Positions 28,480-38,413 of a stretch of 40,770 nt of DNA are shown here, in pieces. Location: the NCBI GenBank assembly GCA_012838275.1, contig DUPO01000077.1:1-40770 (forward strand), given 5' to 3'. A program made the position numbers and the translations under genes. Below the pieces are notes generated by a model. It was not told where the DNA came from. It saw only the letters and a list, made by a program, of their open reading frames with translations, and made no database searches. The stretch's first letter is position 1. Each line of letters starts with the position of its first letter. The stretch is from Spirochaetales bacterium (GTDB taxonomy: Bacteria; Spirochaetota; Spirochaetia; Sphaerochaetales; Sphaerochaetaceae).

Positions 28480-29349
28480 ATGAAAAAAAAGTTTGGCGAT
28501 AGGCTAAAAGCCTTGTTTGGAATAAAGACTTTCAACGAGCAGTTCTTTGAAGATCTTGAGGATTTTCTCATAGAAGGGGACTTGGGGGCGAAACTGGCCA
28601 TGGAAATCTCAGACGAGATGAGGAAATTGGCTAAAAGTGAGAAACCAACAACTCAGGAAGACCTCCAGCTTATGGTAAAGAGACACCTCTACTCCAAGGT
28701 CCGTGCATTCATGCCGACCTTGGATAAGGACAAGCTGACCGTATTCCTGATCTTGGGGGTGAATGGAGTCGGCAAGACCACTTCCATCGCCAAGATGGCT
28801 CAGATGTACATGAACCAGGGGTACTCCGTCCTGCTTGCTGCTGCGGACACCTTCCGAGCAGCAGCCATCGACCAGCTTGAGGTACATGCCCAGAGATTGG
28901 GATGCCGTCTGGTCAAGCAAAAACCAGGAAGTGATCCCGGCTCTGTGGTATATGATGCGATAACTTCCGCACAAGCCCGGGGGGAGCATCTTATCCTGGT
29001 TGATACCGCTGGCAGGATGCATAACAAGGAGAACCTTCTGCGTGAGCTGTCAAAGATCGACAAGATCGTACAGGGCAGGGGGATTGATAGCGAACATTAT
29101 ATGAGGTTTCTGGTCATAGATAGCACTACAGGGCAGAACGGCATAAGTCAGGCGGACCTGTTCAACCAAGCGGTCAAGCTTGATGCCCTGATCCTCTCCA
29201 AATATGACTCGCTTGCAAAGGGTGGCGCACTGGTACAGATCGGAGAGAAGTTCGATATCCCCATCGCCTTTGTAGGTACTGGTGAGACGTATGCTGACAT
29301 GCACCCCTTTGACAAGGATGAATTTCTTGACAGCCTGGTAGGATTATGA
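28480..29349 (+). CDS. ftsY: Signal recognition particle receptor FtsY, compact form lacking the long acidic N-terminus
   Basis: LGVNGVGKTTSIAKMA, AADTFRAAAIDQLEVHAQRLG, LVDTAGRMHNKENLLREL, SKYDSLAKGGALVQI. ATG at 28480 with GGAG. Confidence 0.95.
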   Translation: MKKKFGDRLKALFGIKTFNEQFFEDLEDFLIEGDLGAKLAMEISDEMRKLAKSEKPTTQEDLQLMVKRHLYSKVRAFMPTLDKDKLTVFLILGVNGVGKTTSIAKMAQMYMNQGYSVLLAAADTFRAAAIDQLEVHAQRLGCRLVKQKPGSDPGSVVYDAITSAQARGEHLILVDTAGRMHNKENLLRELSKIDKIVQGRGIDSEHYMRFLVIDSTTGQNGISQADLFNQAVKLDALILSKYDSLAKGGALVQIGEKFDIPIAFVGTGETYADMHPFDKDEFLDSLVGL

Positions 29350-30314
29350 GAAAAGCTACCCCTCTTCTGATCATTCTGATGCTCCTGTTCTCCCTGCCGG
29401 CACAAAAGCAGGTCCCTTCGAACAGCATCGGCCAGGATAGGGGTAGGTTTGTAGAGGAGAGTGATTACACCCTCCTCCTCGAAGATGGTTCCTCTGTGCT
29501 CTATCACCAGGATGAGGCTCTCTGGAAAGAGAGCCGCAGACAGGCCGGCGATCTTTTAGAGGTTACCACCATAGAGTATGGGAGCGGCACCACTCACTAC
29601 AAACGCTATGAGGGCAACCGCCTCATAGCCGAAGGTGAAGGGGAACGGATGAGGTACTTCTATTACGATGAGAGAGGGCTCATGGCGAAAAGCATGACCC
29701 TTATGGCCGGCAAGCTCATCGAAATGGAGCTCTATACCTATGATGTGGGAACGAAAAGCCTGAGCAGCATACTGACCATTACACAAAAGGGGAGTTCAAT
29801 CTCCTATTTCGGCGATCCGGTAGGAGAGCCCTGGTTCACGTTTGCAAAAAATGACACCTTCACCAAAGTAACCCAGATCTCCCAAAACCTGCAGATTCAG
29901 GATGTATGGCTCGGCGATACCAAGATCAAGTCCGTACAAGTGGAGATGGGTGATGATGGTACGTTACGTCTGACAACAACTTCAAGAGGCAGGCAGGAGA
30001 GTGAGCTTTACAGTGCTGAAGGGCTGCTTGTCCTTCATGACACGCCTTCCCTTACCACTGAATACCGGTATAATGATGATCGTAGCTTGAAGGAAATCCG
30101 TGAAGAGAGCCCTGATTCCCAGGTGCGCATCATACGGTATGAGGAGGGGCGCAAGGTGTCTGAATCAATCTATCAAGGTGAGATGCTTGAAAAGGTGACC
30201 TTGTACCCAGAAGGCAAGGGGAAAATAGAGACCTTGTATGACAATGGCCTTCCTTACAGTGACATAACCTACGCTGCGGATGGTAAGCGGGTGCTCTCCA
30301 TCAGGTACCGGTAA
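29346..30314 (+). CDS. Secreted protein rich in short Tyr/Gly repeats (YD/MORN-like), function unknown
   Basis: Signal peptide MRKATPLLIILMLLFSLPAQ; repeated YxYDERGLMAKS, YRYNDDRSLKEI, ETLYDNGLPYSDITY elements; ATGA overlap with ftsY. Confidence 0.6.
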   Translation: MRKATPLLIILMLLFSLPAQKQVPSNSIGQDRGRFVEESDYTLLLEDGSSVLYHQDEALWKESRRQAGDLLEVTTIEYGSGTTHYKRYEGNRLIAEGEGERMRYFYYDERGLMAKSMTLMAGKLIEMELYTYDVGTKSLSSILTITQKGSSISYFGDPVGEPWFTFAKNDTFTKVTQISQNLQIQDVWLGDTKIKSVQVEMGDDGTLRLTTTSRGRQESELYSAEGLLVLHDTPSLTTEYRYNDDRSLKEIREESPDSQVRIIRYEEGRKVSESIYQGEMLEKVTLYPEGKGKIETLYDNGLPYSDITYAADGKRVLSIRYR

Positions 30315-30320
30315 TAGGAT

Positions 30321-31487
30321 ATGGTGCTGTTCCTTGCAAAGCGGTACGCCTTCTCCTCGGAGAACAGGCACAAGGGGACCAGTGTGCGCATTGCCTTCGG
30401 CCTTGCCCTCTGCCTCTTCGCAATTACCATGGTGCTCTCTTTCATGCAGGCATTGCAAGAGAATCAGTTTGAGGACATACGGACTTTTGAGTCCTTCGAT
30501 GTGCAGGCCTCCCTCTCGTTCACCGACCTCGAGCGGGGCAATGCCTTGGTTGGGGAACTCGAAAGCCTCCCACTGGTCGATCATGCGTTTTTATTCTCTG
30601 AAATACCTGTTCTGATCCAAGGAAATGGTGGGACAGCCTTGGCTGGAAGGATCCGCGCGATCCAGAGCAAGGGAGCTTTCAAGGAGGGTCTGAACCTGTA
30701 CAGGGGGGTACTCTTTCAGGAGGGTATGCTCTCCTCATCCTACCTCCATCTCTCTTCCATGCCATTGGGGGCGTCTGTAGAGATCACCCTGTTGAAGAAA
30801 GGCAAACAGGCTACGGTAATTCCTTCCCAGAGGACAATGCCCATCGGAGGGGTCTTCTACACATCGATGTATGACTTTGACAGCTCCACCTACCTTACCG
30901 ACCTGGATACGCTCTATTCCCTCAATGCTGATGCACCGCTCTCTATTGGTATATTCTCTTCTGAGAAGAGTGACCTTGTGGCAAGGGAGATACGACAAAA
31001 ATTCCCTTCCCTTGAACCCGTTACTTGGAAAGAAGCTAATGCCTCCCTCTATGGGGCCATGCAGCTGGAACAGAGCATGATGTCACTGATGCTGCTGATG
31101 ATGGTAGCAGTCATCATCATCCATATCCGAAACAGTTCAAGGCGATTGTTGCTCGCCAAGCAGCGGGAAATTGCGATGCTGCGCTCAATGGGGCTGATGA
31201 AGAGTAGGGTTCAGCAGATTTTTGTGCTGCAGGCCCTGATCGTCGCTGCTGTAGGTTCCCTGGCAGGTGTGTTGCTCTCCATTTCCGGAATTTTGCTTTA
31301 TCCCAATTTTTCACAGCGTGTCTACAGCTCCTTAGGAGTGCATCTGAATATTACCCTCAACATACCGAATCTTCTGGTTCTGGTCGTAGCAATACTCTGC
31401 TTCAGTGGCTTTGCCTCCTACATAGGGACTAGGCGTATACTCAAAGCGGATATTATGGAGATGTTTGCCCATGACGAAGTCAAATAA
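30321..31487 (+). CDS. LolC/E-type ABC transporter permease
   Basis: 388 aa with N-terminal RYAFSSENRHKGTSVRIAFGLAL, a large periplasmic domain, and C-terminal FtsX-like TMs with KQREIAMLRSMG. Confidence 0.87.
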   Translation: MVLFLAKRYAFSSENRHKGTSVRIAFGLALCLFAITMVLSFMQALQENQFEDIRTFESFDVQASLSFTDLERGNALVGELESLPLVDHAFLFSEIPVLIQGNGGTALAGRIRAIQSKGAFKEGLNLYRGVLFQEGMLSSSYLHLSSMPLGASVEITLLKKGKQATVIPSQRTMPIGGVFYTSMYDFDSSTYLTDLDTLYSLNADAPLSIGIFSSEKSDLVAREIRQKFPSLEPVTWKEANASLYGAMQLEQSMMSLMLLMMVAVIIIHIRNSSRRLLLAKQREIAMLRSMGLMKSRVQQIFVLQALIVAAVGSLAGVLLSISGILLYPNFSQRVYSSLGVHLNITLNIPNLLVLVVAILCFSGFASYIGTRRILKADIMEMFAHDEVK

Positions 31488-32169
31488 GATACTCTCCCTC
31501 AAGGGAGTCAGCAAGAGTTTTCCCGCAACTGCCCGAGGTGGTGAGCCGATTGATATCCTCGATTCGATCGACCTTGAACTGCACACCGCCACGAGTATAG
31601 CCATTACAGGCAAGAGTGGCTCCGGCAAGAGTACCTTGTTACAGATAAGTGCGGGGCTTCTCTCCAGTGAAAAAGGCGAAGTCCTTTTCGATGGGAGGAG
31701 GCTGGACACCCTAAGCGATACACAGCTGAGCAGGATCCGAAGCACCTCTATGGGCTTCATCTTCCAAAGCAGCCTGCTGTTGGATGATTTTACTGCCTTG
31801 GAAAATGTCGCCGTGCCTGCCATGATCATGGGAATCGGTGAAAAACCGGCTCGTGAGAAAGCCCTGCACCTTTTGGAAAGTGTGGGTCTAAGCGATCGCC
31901 TGGGCCACAAGAGCGACCAGTTGTCAGGAGGGGAACGGCAGAGGGTGGCTATAGCCAGGGCTCTGGTGAATGAGCCACTCATCCTCTTTGCCGATGAGCC
32001 TACCGGATCTTTGGACGAACGGAACGCCGCCCTCATTGAGGATATGCTGTTTGCACTCGTTGCCGAAAAACAGGTGGCTCTGATGCTCATAACTCACAAT
32101 GCTCCCTTTGCTTCAAGGTGTGACGAGGTCTACAGGCTTCATAACCGTAAGGTGGAGGTCATCAGGTGA
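31471..32169 (+). CDS. lolD: LolD-type ABC transporter ATP-binding protein
   Basis: ITGKSGSGKSTLLQ Walker A, LSGGERQRVAIARAL signature, LFADEPTGSLD Walker B. Confidence 0.9.
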   Translation: MTKSNKILSLKGVSKSFPATARGGEPIDILDSIDLELHTATSIAITGKSGSGKSTLLQISAGLLSSEKGEVLFDGRRLDTLSDTQLSRIRSTSMGFIFQSSLLLDDFTALENVAVPAMIMGIGEKPAREKALHLLESVGLSDRLGHKSDQLSGGERQRVAIARALVNEPLILFADEPTGSLDERNAALIEDMLFALVAEKQVALMLITHNAPFASRCDEVYRLHNRKVEVIR

Positions 32170-33341
32170 GGTCGAAGCTCGCACTCATGCTTATCGGGCG
32201 GAAGCTGGGTATCAAAAGCAGTCCTGCAGCAAAAAGGAGGATACTGTTCAATATCCTTCTTATTTCCGTCGTGGTTGCCGCTCTTGTCTTTGCCCAACTT
32301 TTCGTTGTCTCCATGAGCCGCGGGATAGCAAACAAGTATGCCCTGCTGGGAAACGGCCATCTGCAGGTTCATGAGAAGGCTGGTACCCCGATCCCTGACC
32401 TAAAGCAGATAGTTGATGTGCAGCTGGTTGCCCAGACCTACTCGCTGCTCTACAGTCCGTCAAAGAATCTCATGGTCCGTCTCAAGGGGGTGGAGCGGTC
32501 CTATTTCAATTCCCAGCGTCTTGGCGAACTTACATTCTTGGATACCCCCCTCGATACAAAGGGGTCTTCTCTCCCTCAAATCCTTCTAAGCAAGAGTATC
32601 GCGAGCAAATTGGAAGTGGGACAAGGTGATAAGGTGGCTCTGATGATGATCAGCAACAACAGTCTGCGCCCGCAGCTCTGCATAGTGGGCAATCTCTATG
32701 ATTCGGGGTATAAGGAGCTTGATGAAAACCTGATCTTCTGTGATTTCTCCCTCATGGACAAGTTGTTTTCTTCCAAGGCTGATACGTATTATGAGCTTCT
32801 GGTCGCTGACAATGAAGCAGATGAGGTCCGTTCCATTCTGGAAAGGGAAGGTCTTTCGGTCACCTCCTGGGAGGAGGAAAACTATGCTGTGGCCTCCAAT
32901 CTTGAGACAAGCCGCCAGGCTGTACTGGGCGTCATGATAGTGGTGGCAATCCTCTGCGGCTATTTCATCAGTGAACTGAGTCGGGAACTGATCGAGGACG
33001 ACAAGAGGCGTATAGCCCTGCTGAAACTTCTAGGATCTGGCAATTCGCTCATCAGAGGGGTCTACTTCTCCACAGTCATGCTTGTCACACTCACTTCCAT
33101 TGTCCTTGGGACTGCCTCCGGTATCCTGCTCGGGCTCAACCTGGGCTCGATGCTCTCCTTTCTCGCTGCAAAATCCATTCCTGCACTAGCTTTCTATCTT
33201 TTGGATTTTCAGGTCATGGTACCTTTCCTCGATATCGCCATCATTCTTTTTGTTCTTATCCTGGTGAGCTCACTCTCCGTGCTCTGGAGTTTGAGAAGGG
33301 TGAGGAATATTCCCCTGTTAAGCTCCACACGCTTTGACTAA
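32166..33341 (+). CDS. LolC/E-type ABC transporter permease
   Basis: 391 aa, GTG start overlapping the lolD stop; KRRIALLKLLGSGNSLIRGVYF FtsX-like motif; TMs. Confidence 0.85.
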   Translation: MRSKLALMLIGRKLGIKSSPAAKRRILFNILLISVVVAALVFAQLFVVSMSRGIANKYALLGNGHLQVHEKAGTPIPDLKQIVDVQLVAQTYSLLYSPSKNLMVRLKGVERSYFNSQRLGELTFLDTPLDTKGSSLPQILLSKSIASKLEVGQGDKVALMMISNNSLRPQLCIVGNLYDSGYKELDENLIFCDFSLMDKLFSSKADTYYELLVADNEADEVRSILEREGLSVTSWEEENYAVASNLETSRQAVLGVMIVVAILCGYFISELSRELIEDDKRRIALLKLLGSGNSLIRGVYFSTVMLVTLTSIVLGTASGILLGLNLGSMLSFLAAKSIPALAFYLLDFQVMVPFLDIAIILFVLILVSSLSVLWSLRRVRNIPLLSSTRFD

Positions 33342-33367
33342 CTGCCTTTTTCCTATATACTGCCTTC

Positions 33368-34291
33368 ATGAATTTTGAAGTGTTTGCCTTAGGGACCAGT
33401 GGTATGATGCCACTGCCCAACAGATTCCTTACCAGTGCCATGGTAAGACGGGACGGAGACCTTTTCCTGTTTGACTGTGGGGAAGGGACCCAGATATCAT
33501 TGAAGATGCTCAACCTGAAATGGAAGAAGATCAATACGATCTTCATCAGCCATATGCATGCTGACCATGTTACCGGCCTTCCTGGTATCCTGATGCTGTC
33601 CAGTCAGGTTGACCGCGATGATCCTCTCACCATCTACGGACCTCCCCGACTGAAGGAGTACATCGATGCCAACCGCAGGATTCTGGATATGTATATCAAT
33701 TATGAGATAATCGTGAAGGTGGCGCACCCTGGCATACTTATCGACAATGACGAGTTTACCGTCTCCGCTTTCCCTCTTGCCCATACAAAGCCCTGTACGG
33801 GGTTTGTAATGGAGGAAAAGCTTCGTCCCGGAGAGTTTCATCCGGAACTTGCTTCAGGCCTTGGTATTCCAATGGGGCCCCTATGGGGCAAGTTGCAGAA
33901 GGGATTTTCCGTCACCCTTGATGATGGGAGGGTCATACAGCCTTCAGCTGTCATGGGGGAGGCCAGGGAGGGACGGAAGTTCAGCTTTGTCACCGACTCC
34001 CAATACCTGCCTTCAATTGCTACCCATGTCAGGGGAAGTGACCTGTTTATCTGTGAAGGGATGTTCGCCTCCGACATGGAAGCCACTGCTCAGGAAAAAA
34101 TGCATATGACTGCAGGGCAGGCGGCGCAGATAGCTCTCGATGCCGAGGTGAAAAAATTGGCGCTTATACACTACAGCCCCCGATACAACGACTGGGAGCT
34201 GAAGTTTCTGGCCGAGGATGCACAGAAGATATTTCCCAACACGGTACTTACCAGAGATCGCATGCGATTCGATATTCCACAGAAGAACTAG
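33368..34291 (+). CDS. rnz: Ribonuclease Z
   Basis: FISHMHADHVTGLPGILMLSSQVDR metallo-beta-lactamase motif; AQIALDAEVKKLALIHYSPRY. Confidence 0.93.
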   Translation: MNFEVFALGTSGMMPLPNRFLTSAMVRRDGDLFLFDCGEGTQISLKMLNLKWKKINTIFISHMHADHVTGLPGILMLSSQVDRDDPLTIYGPPRLKEYIDANRRILDMYINYEIIVKVAHPGILIDNDEFTVSAFPLAHTKPCTGFVMEEKLRPGEFHPELASGLGIPMGPLWGKLQKGFSVTLDDGRVIQPSAVMGEAREGRKFSFVTDSQYLPSIATHVRGSDLFICEGMFASDMEATAQEKMHMTAGQAAQIALDAEVKKLALIHYSPRYNDWELKFLAEDAQKIFPNTVLTRDRMRFDIPQKN

Positions 34292-35286
34292 GTTGGTTCA
34301 TCCTCGCTATCTTCAATCTCACTGTCATCATCATCTTCAAGCATGCATGCAGTAACAGCTTCGTGCAGAAGCAGGGAGCTGTCGAGAACCCGACCATTCC
34401 TGGAGGCAAAGCCAATCTGCAGGGAGGCTCCTGAGAACTCCTTCTTGCAACTTTCCAGCAAAGAGAGGGTAAATGATCGCGCTTCATCTGCGTTATAGAA
34501 CGGAAGCACCATCGCTATCCGGTTGTTTTCAAGGGTGAAGCTGTAGGCCAGTTCACCGCTGAGCATGATTATCTTGTTGGCTATCTGTTCTGCCGGGCCC
34601 TTGCTGACATCGACAAGTACGAGAGTCAGGTCATAGTCCATCTCCTGGGCATTTTCTAATTCTGCGGAGAGGATTGAATTGAAGTCAGTCTTGTAGGTAT
34701 CGATGACAGCACTCTTCTCTTTAGCTGCCAAAGGCTCACTGGGTGCCTGCTTGGTCTCTTCGACAACATCCCTTTCAAGGCTGACGGGCTCTTCATAGCT
34801 TTTGGGTTCGTACTGCCCGTAATGCTCTTCCATTGAAATGGTTGGCATCTTCACCTCTCTTGGCGTAGCAGGGGAGGGAGGTATCAGTTCATCTTCAGGT
34901 GATTGGGAGCTCTCGTACACCCTATATTCGTCTACCAAGGGGTGGCTGTGGACCATCTCATCAGTATGACGATGCAAGGGATCATCACCTGGCAGGGTGT
35001 ATAAAGGTTTGTCATATGCATTAGGTGGGAGCTTGTCTATCTGGTCAGCGATATCTTCATCCCGCTTGCGCGCGACAAGAACCCCAATTTCAATCATGAC
35101 AAGTCCGATAAGTAGGGGGAACAATTTTGTAAGCACATCATAAATCTGTTCTTGATTGACTGAATATAGAGGTAGAAGATATCTGGAAGCAAGATAAAGC
35201 AGCGCCAGTAAGATAAAAACAGTCAAAAATAAACTGAGTATTATTTGACGGCCATAGTGCTTGTTTTCGGACATTGAAACCTCCAA
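34288..35286 (-). CDS. Membrane protein with a C-terminal degenerate GGDEF-like domain
   Basis: Two N-terminal TM segments, a long polar linker, then FNSILSAELENAQEMDYDLTLVLVDVS...ENNRIAMVLPFYNADEARSF, which has a GGDEF-like layout without the signature. Confidence 0.6.
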   Translation of the reverse strand: MEVSMSENKHYGRQIILSLFLTVFILLALLYLASRYLLPLYSVNQEQIYDVLTKLFPLLIGLVMIEIGVLVARKRDEDIADQIDKLPPNAYDKPLYTLPGDDPLHRHTDEMVHSHPLVDEYRVYESSQSPEDELIPPSPATPREVKMPTISMEEHYGQYEPKSYEEPVSLERDVVEETKQAPSEPLAAKEKSAVIDTYKTDFNSILSAELENAQEMDYDLTLVLVDVSKGPAEQIANKIIMLSGELAYSFTLENNRIAMVLPFYNADEARSFTLSLLESCKKEFSGASLQIGFASRNGRVLDSSLLLHEAVTACMLEDDDDSEIEDSEDEPT

Positions 35287-35338
35287 AGATAAACTTTACA
35301 CGAACATAAGTCATATAGTATCATACTTACCATATAAT

Positions 35339-35782
35339 ATGAACAAATGCATGATAAGAAAATACGGTGTAATCTTTCTTTTAAGTACTATTCTAGCTTA
35401 TTTTGTCCTTCTAGGCCTGTTTGGTGAGGAGGGATTTTTCCATGCCAGCTCCGTAAGACGCGAATTAGAGGTCCTCAAACAGCGGCAGGAGGTACTTTTG
35501 TTGCAGGTTGATTCCTTGGAACAGCAAAAAGAACATATGACATCACAGGATGCCCTCAAGGATGCGGCTTTTCGATTTGGCTATCATGAGGAAGGGGAGC
35601 AGGTTTACTACTTTGCTGACGGCAGCGATACGGAGCCTGTCCTCTCGGATGGGTTTTCGCTTCCGGATGCCGAGCTTCGCTCCTTCCCAGGTTTTGCAAA
35701 ACATTGGATAGGGCTTATGGCCCTAGCAATTTCTTCTCTAATTACGGTACTATGGGGCATTATTACTCAGAGGAGAAAGTGA
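35339..35782 (+). CDS. FtsB/DivIC-like septum formation initiator family protein
   Basis: Short cytoplasmic N-terminus, single TM, coiled coil RRELEVLKQRQEVLLLQVDSLEQQKEHM. ATG at 35339. Confidence 0.78.
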   Translation: MNKCMIRKYGVIFLLSTILAYFVLLGLFGEEGFFHASSVRRELEVLKQRQEVLLLQVDSLEQQKEHMTSQDALKDAAFRFGYHEEGEQVYYFADGSDTEPVLSDGFSLPDAELRSFPGFAKHWIGLMALAISSLITVLWGIITQRRK

Positions 35783-35787
35783 CATAG

Positions 35788-36372
35788 ATGACTAAAGAAC
35801 TCGAAGAGGCGGAAGTATTATACAAGCAGGTTCCAGGAACACTTGAGAGGACTGTCAAGTTGTTGCAAGAGGACAAGGTTGTGGTTCTCCCCTGTGATAC
35901 CATCTATGGATTGTGTGCGAAGGTCGGTCCCGCCGAACAGGCGTTGCGGTCAGTCAAATACAGAGGGGAGACGAAACCTTTTCTCATCCTTGCCACTCTG
36001 GAGCAGGCCAAGAAGATTTGCATAGTTCCCAAGGATGTGGAAGAGGCATGGCCCTGTGCACTGACTGCGATCCTTACCAACAAGGATGGGAGCGGGACTA
36101 CAGCGGTACGGGTTCCTGCGGACAACTTTCTGCAGGAAGTCCTCACAAGGCTCGGCAGCAGCATATACTCAACCAGTGTAAATGAGTCCGGCTATATTTC
36201 AATAACCAACATTACCGACATCATCTTCGCCTTCAAGTACCGTGTCCCTGCTTTCGTCGTGGGATCAGAAAAGCAGGGCACAGTTCCTTCAACGCTCATA
36301 GATTGCACTACAGAGCCGTACACCCTGGTCCGTTGTGGCCAATATGACGCATCTGCGTTGCTTGGGCTCTAG
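35788..36372 (+). CDS. Sua5/YciO/YrdC family (threonylcarbamoyl-AMP synthase-like)
   Basis: VVLPCDTIYGLCAKVG, KYRGETKPFLIL, TAVRVPADNFLQEVL, VPSTLIDCT. Confidence 0.88.
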   Translation: MTKELEEAEVLYKQVPGTLERTVKLLQEDKVVVLPCDTIYGLCAKVGPAEQALRSVKYRGETKPFLILATLEQAKKICIVPKDVEEAWPCALTAILTNKDGSGTTAVRVPADNFLQEVLTRLGSSIYSTSVNESGYISITNITDIIFAFKYRVPAFVVGSEKQGTVPSTLIDCTTEPYTLVRCGQYDASALLGL

Positions 36373-37688
36373 TTCTTTATCTTCCGGGCCTCCATGTAAT
36401 ACCTTTTCTCATTCGCTTCTCCCATGGAGAATGTCTTTCTGGGAAGAGCACTATCCTTGATGATGGTCTCGAAAAAGGTATCCTTGGAAACATTTGGAAG
36501 GATGAGTGAACAGTTGCCTTCCTCTGCACCCAAAGCAGCCGCAACCTCCTCCCCATGGATATAATCCACAGTTGCCTTCTCTTGTTCCAGAAGGGAGTCA
36601 ATGACTGATTGTAAGGTTCCTGCAGCGATGCTGGAAGTCGCACCCGAGAGGTTGAACAGGAAATAGCCCCTCTTGTCACGGTACCCGAAACGTTGGAAAT
36701 CGCTTGGTTCGTTGATGAGTTTGTCCAGTGTGGCGAGGTCCGAGACCTTCTCGATGACCACAAGATCGGCGTGCTTTTCCACTTCTGTCTTGAAAGTATC
36801 AAACTCAATGTCAAAGAGAACCCGATGGATCGGTTCGAAAGCAAGACCTGGGTCATAGATGTTTTCCAGTTCGACCATGGCATACCTTGCCGGATGGTTT
36901 TCCCACTCTTCCTGGGCAATGGTTCCCTTCACGTCTTCCCAACAGCTTTTGGCGGTAGCAAGGCTGTGGTTGCCATCTCCCATAGCGTAGAGGAGGGGGT
37001 TCTCCGGATCGAGGTTGCTTTGTATCTTCTCAAGGGCACTCGCGATCGAGGCAAAGTCATCCTCATTGTCGACTACCCATGCGCTGAGGGTGCCTCCTTT
37101 TGCCATGAGGGTGGTATCATAGGCCTTTTTCAGCTGCTGACTCTTTGCAGCAAGCGGTTCGATGACCGAACGTCCGTCATCACTGATCAGTACCATTATG
37201 TGCGGCAGTTCCAGGGAGGCATTCTTACGAATCTCCTTTCTGGGCGGAATCCGGCTAAGGATCGTGCCCTCGGTCGCCCTGATAAGTGAACGTGAGCCTA
37301 CAGAGTAGTCATACTGCTCAAGATCCAACAGGACCAGAAGCCCCCATCTTCCCTTTTCATAGGTATCGGTCGTTCGGTGTACCAGAAAGAAGCAGTTTTC
37401 GTAGGTGTCGAAGAGTGAACAGCTCTCGTAGTTTGCCATATGGGCGTTTATAAGTTCTATTCGCTTGGCAGGATCCGCATCATCCAGATAGGCTTCAGGG
37501 AAAATAAGATTCAGCGTGGAAGGGGCATCCCCGACGAATGATTTGGCTTGTTCCCAGTAGGATTTATCTGAAGTATACTGGTCACAAGCAACGACAGCCC
37601 ACTTGGAAAGGTCCACTCCCTTTTTAGGGAGCAGAATGTCAGCAGGGCACAGACCCAAGTTTTTCAAACGTTCAAGAGTGTTTGGCAT
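36369..37688 (-). CDS. DUF1015 family protein
   Basis: VACDQYTSDKSYWEQ, NPLLYAMGDGNHSLATAK. Confidence 0.85.
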   Translation of the reverse strand: MPNTLERLKNLGLCPADILLPKKGVDLSKWAVVACDQYTSDKSYWEQAKSFVGDAPSTLNLIFPEAYLDDADPAKRIELINAHMANYESCSLFDTYENCFFLVHRTTDTYEKGRWGLLVLLDLEQYDYSVGSRSLIRATEGTILSRIPPRKEIRKNASLELPHIMVLISDDGRSVIEPLAAKSQQLKKAYDTTLMAKGGTLSAWVVDNEDDFASIASALEKIQSNLDPENPLLYAMGDGNHSLATAKSCWEDVKGTIAQEEWENHPARYAMVELENIYDPGLAFEPIHRVLFDIEFDTFKTEVEKHADLVVIEKVSDLATLDKLINEPSDFQRFGYRDKRGYFLFNLSGATSSIAAGTLQSVIDSLLEQEKATVDYIHGEEVAAALGAEEGNCSLILPNVSKDTFFETIIKDSALPRKTFSMGEANEKRYYMEARKIKN

Positions 37689-37767
37689 GGCAGATCCTCA
37701 GTATTTGGTGTTATACTTCCATGGTATTCCAATATGTGCAGTCCAGCAAGGTAAAGTGAGAAAAATA

Positions 37768-38409
37768 ATGAGCAAGGCCATAGTATTTACTGGAGGGGGG
37801 GGGCCGGATTATCTGCCCGATGACCTTATCGACAGAGGTGACTACCTCATAGCAGCCGACAGCGGATTCGACAAAGCGAAGGCCCTGGGCATTACCGTGC
37901 ATTATGTCATTGGGGATTTTGACTCTACACAATTTGTCCGGGAGGCCCTGTCGGTCGATCATGAGCTGTATCCTTCGGAGAAGGAATACAGCGACACCTA
38001 CCTTGCAATTGAGAATGCCCTTACACATGTTGACGGGGGTTATGTGCTTGTAGGAGGGGGAGGTTACCGCCTGGACCATTTGCTTCAGACCTACTCCCTG
38101 TTCTCACAGTTCGGACCTCCGATGCTCTGGCTCACACGCTACGAGTCCAATTTCCTCGTTACCTCATACAAACGGTTTGACAAGCTTTCAAAGGGGGAGA
38201 CTGTCAGCCTTTATCCTGCTACCCTTGAGGGCGAGGCTAGCGTTAAGGCTAAGGAGCTGCGATGGCCTCTGGACTCTTATCAGATGAGTTTCTCTTCCTT
38301 TTCCCTCTCAAACAGCTGTATGGAAGAGTGTTTGGAAGTCCATGTGGAAGGTGATCCCATATTTGTCAGTTTCCCAGTTGCCCGTAAGCAAGATAAGATG
38401 GTACCATAG
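37768..38409 (+). CDS. thiN: Thiamine pyrophosphokinase
   Basis: IAADSGFDKAKALGI, VIGDFDST, YPSEKEYSDTYLAIENAL, VGGGGYRLDHLL. The ATG at 37768 is inside the longer ORF. Confidence 0.87.
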   Translation: MSKAIVFTGGGGPDYLPDDLIDRGDYLIAADSGFDKAKALGITVHYVIGDFDSTQFVREALSVDHELYPSEKEYSDTYLAIENALTHVDGGYVLVGGGGYRLDHLLQTYSLFSQFGPPMLWLTRYESNFLVTSYKRFDKLSKGETVSLYPATLEGEASVKAKELRWPLDSYQMSFSSFSLSNSCMEECLEVHVEGDPIFVSFPVARKQDKMVP

Positions 38410-38413
38410 GGTT

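Noticed and set aside
28480-28491. 8-A run at the ftsY start as a slippage switch
   Set aside because: Lys codons after ATG commonly give A-runs in this kind of genome; no further support.
31332-32090. 252-aa minus-strand ORF antisense to lolD
   Set aside because: The Walker A/B and signature motifs on the plus strand explain the sequence.
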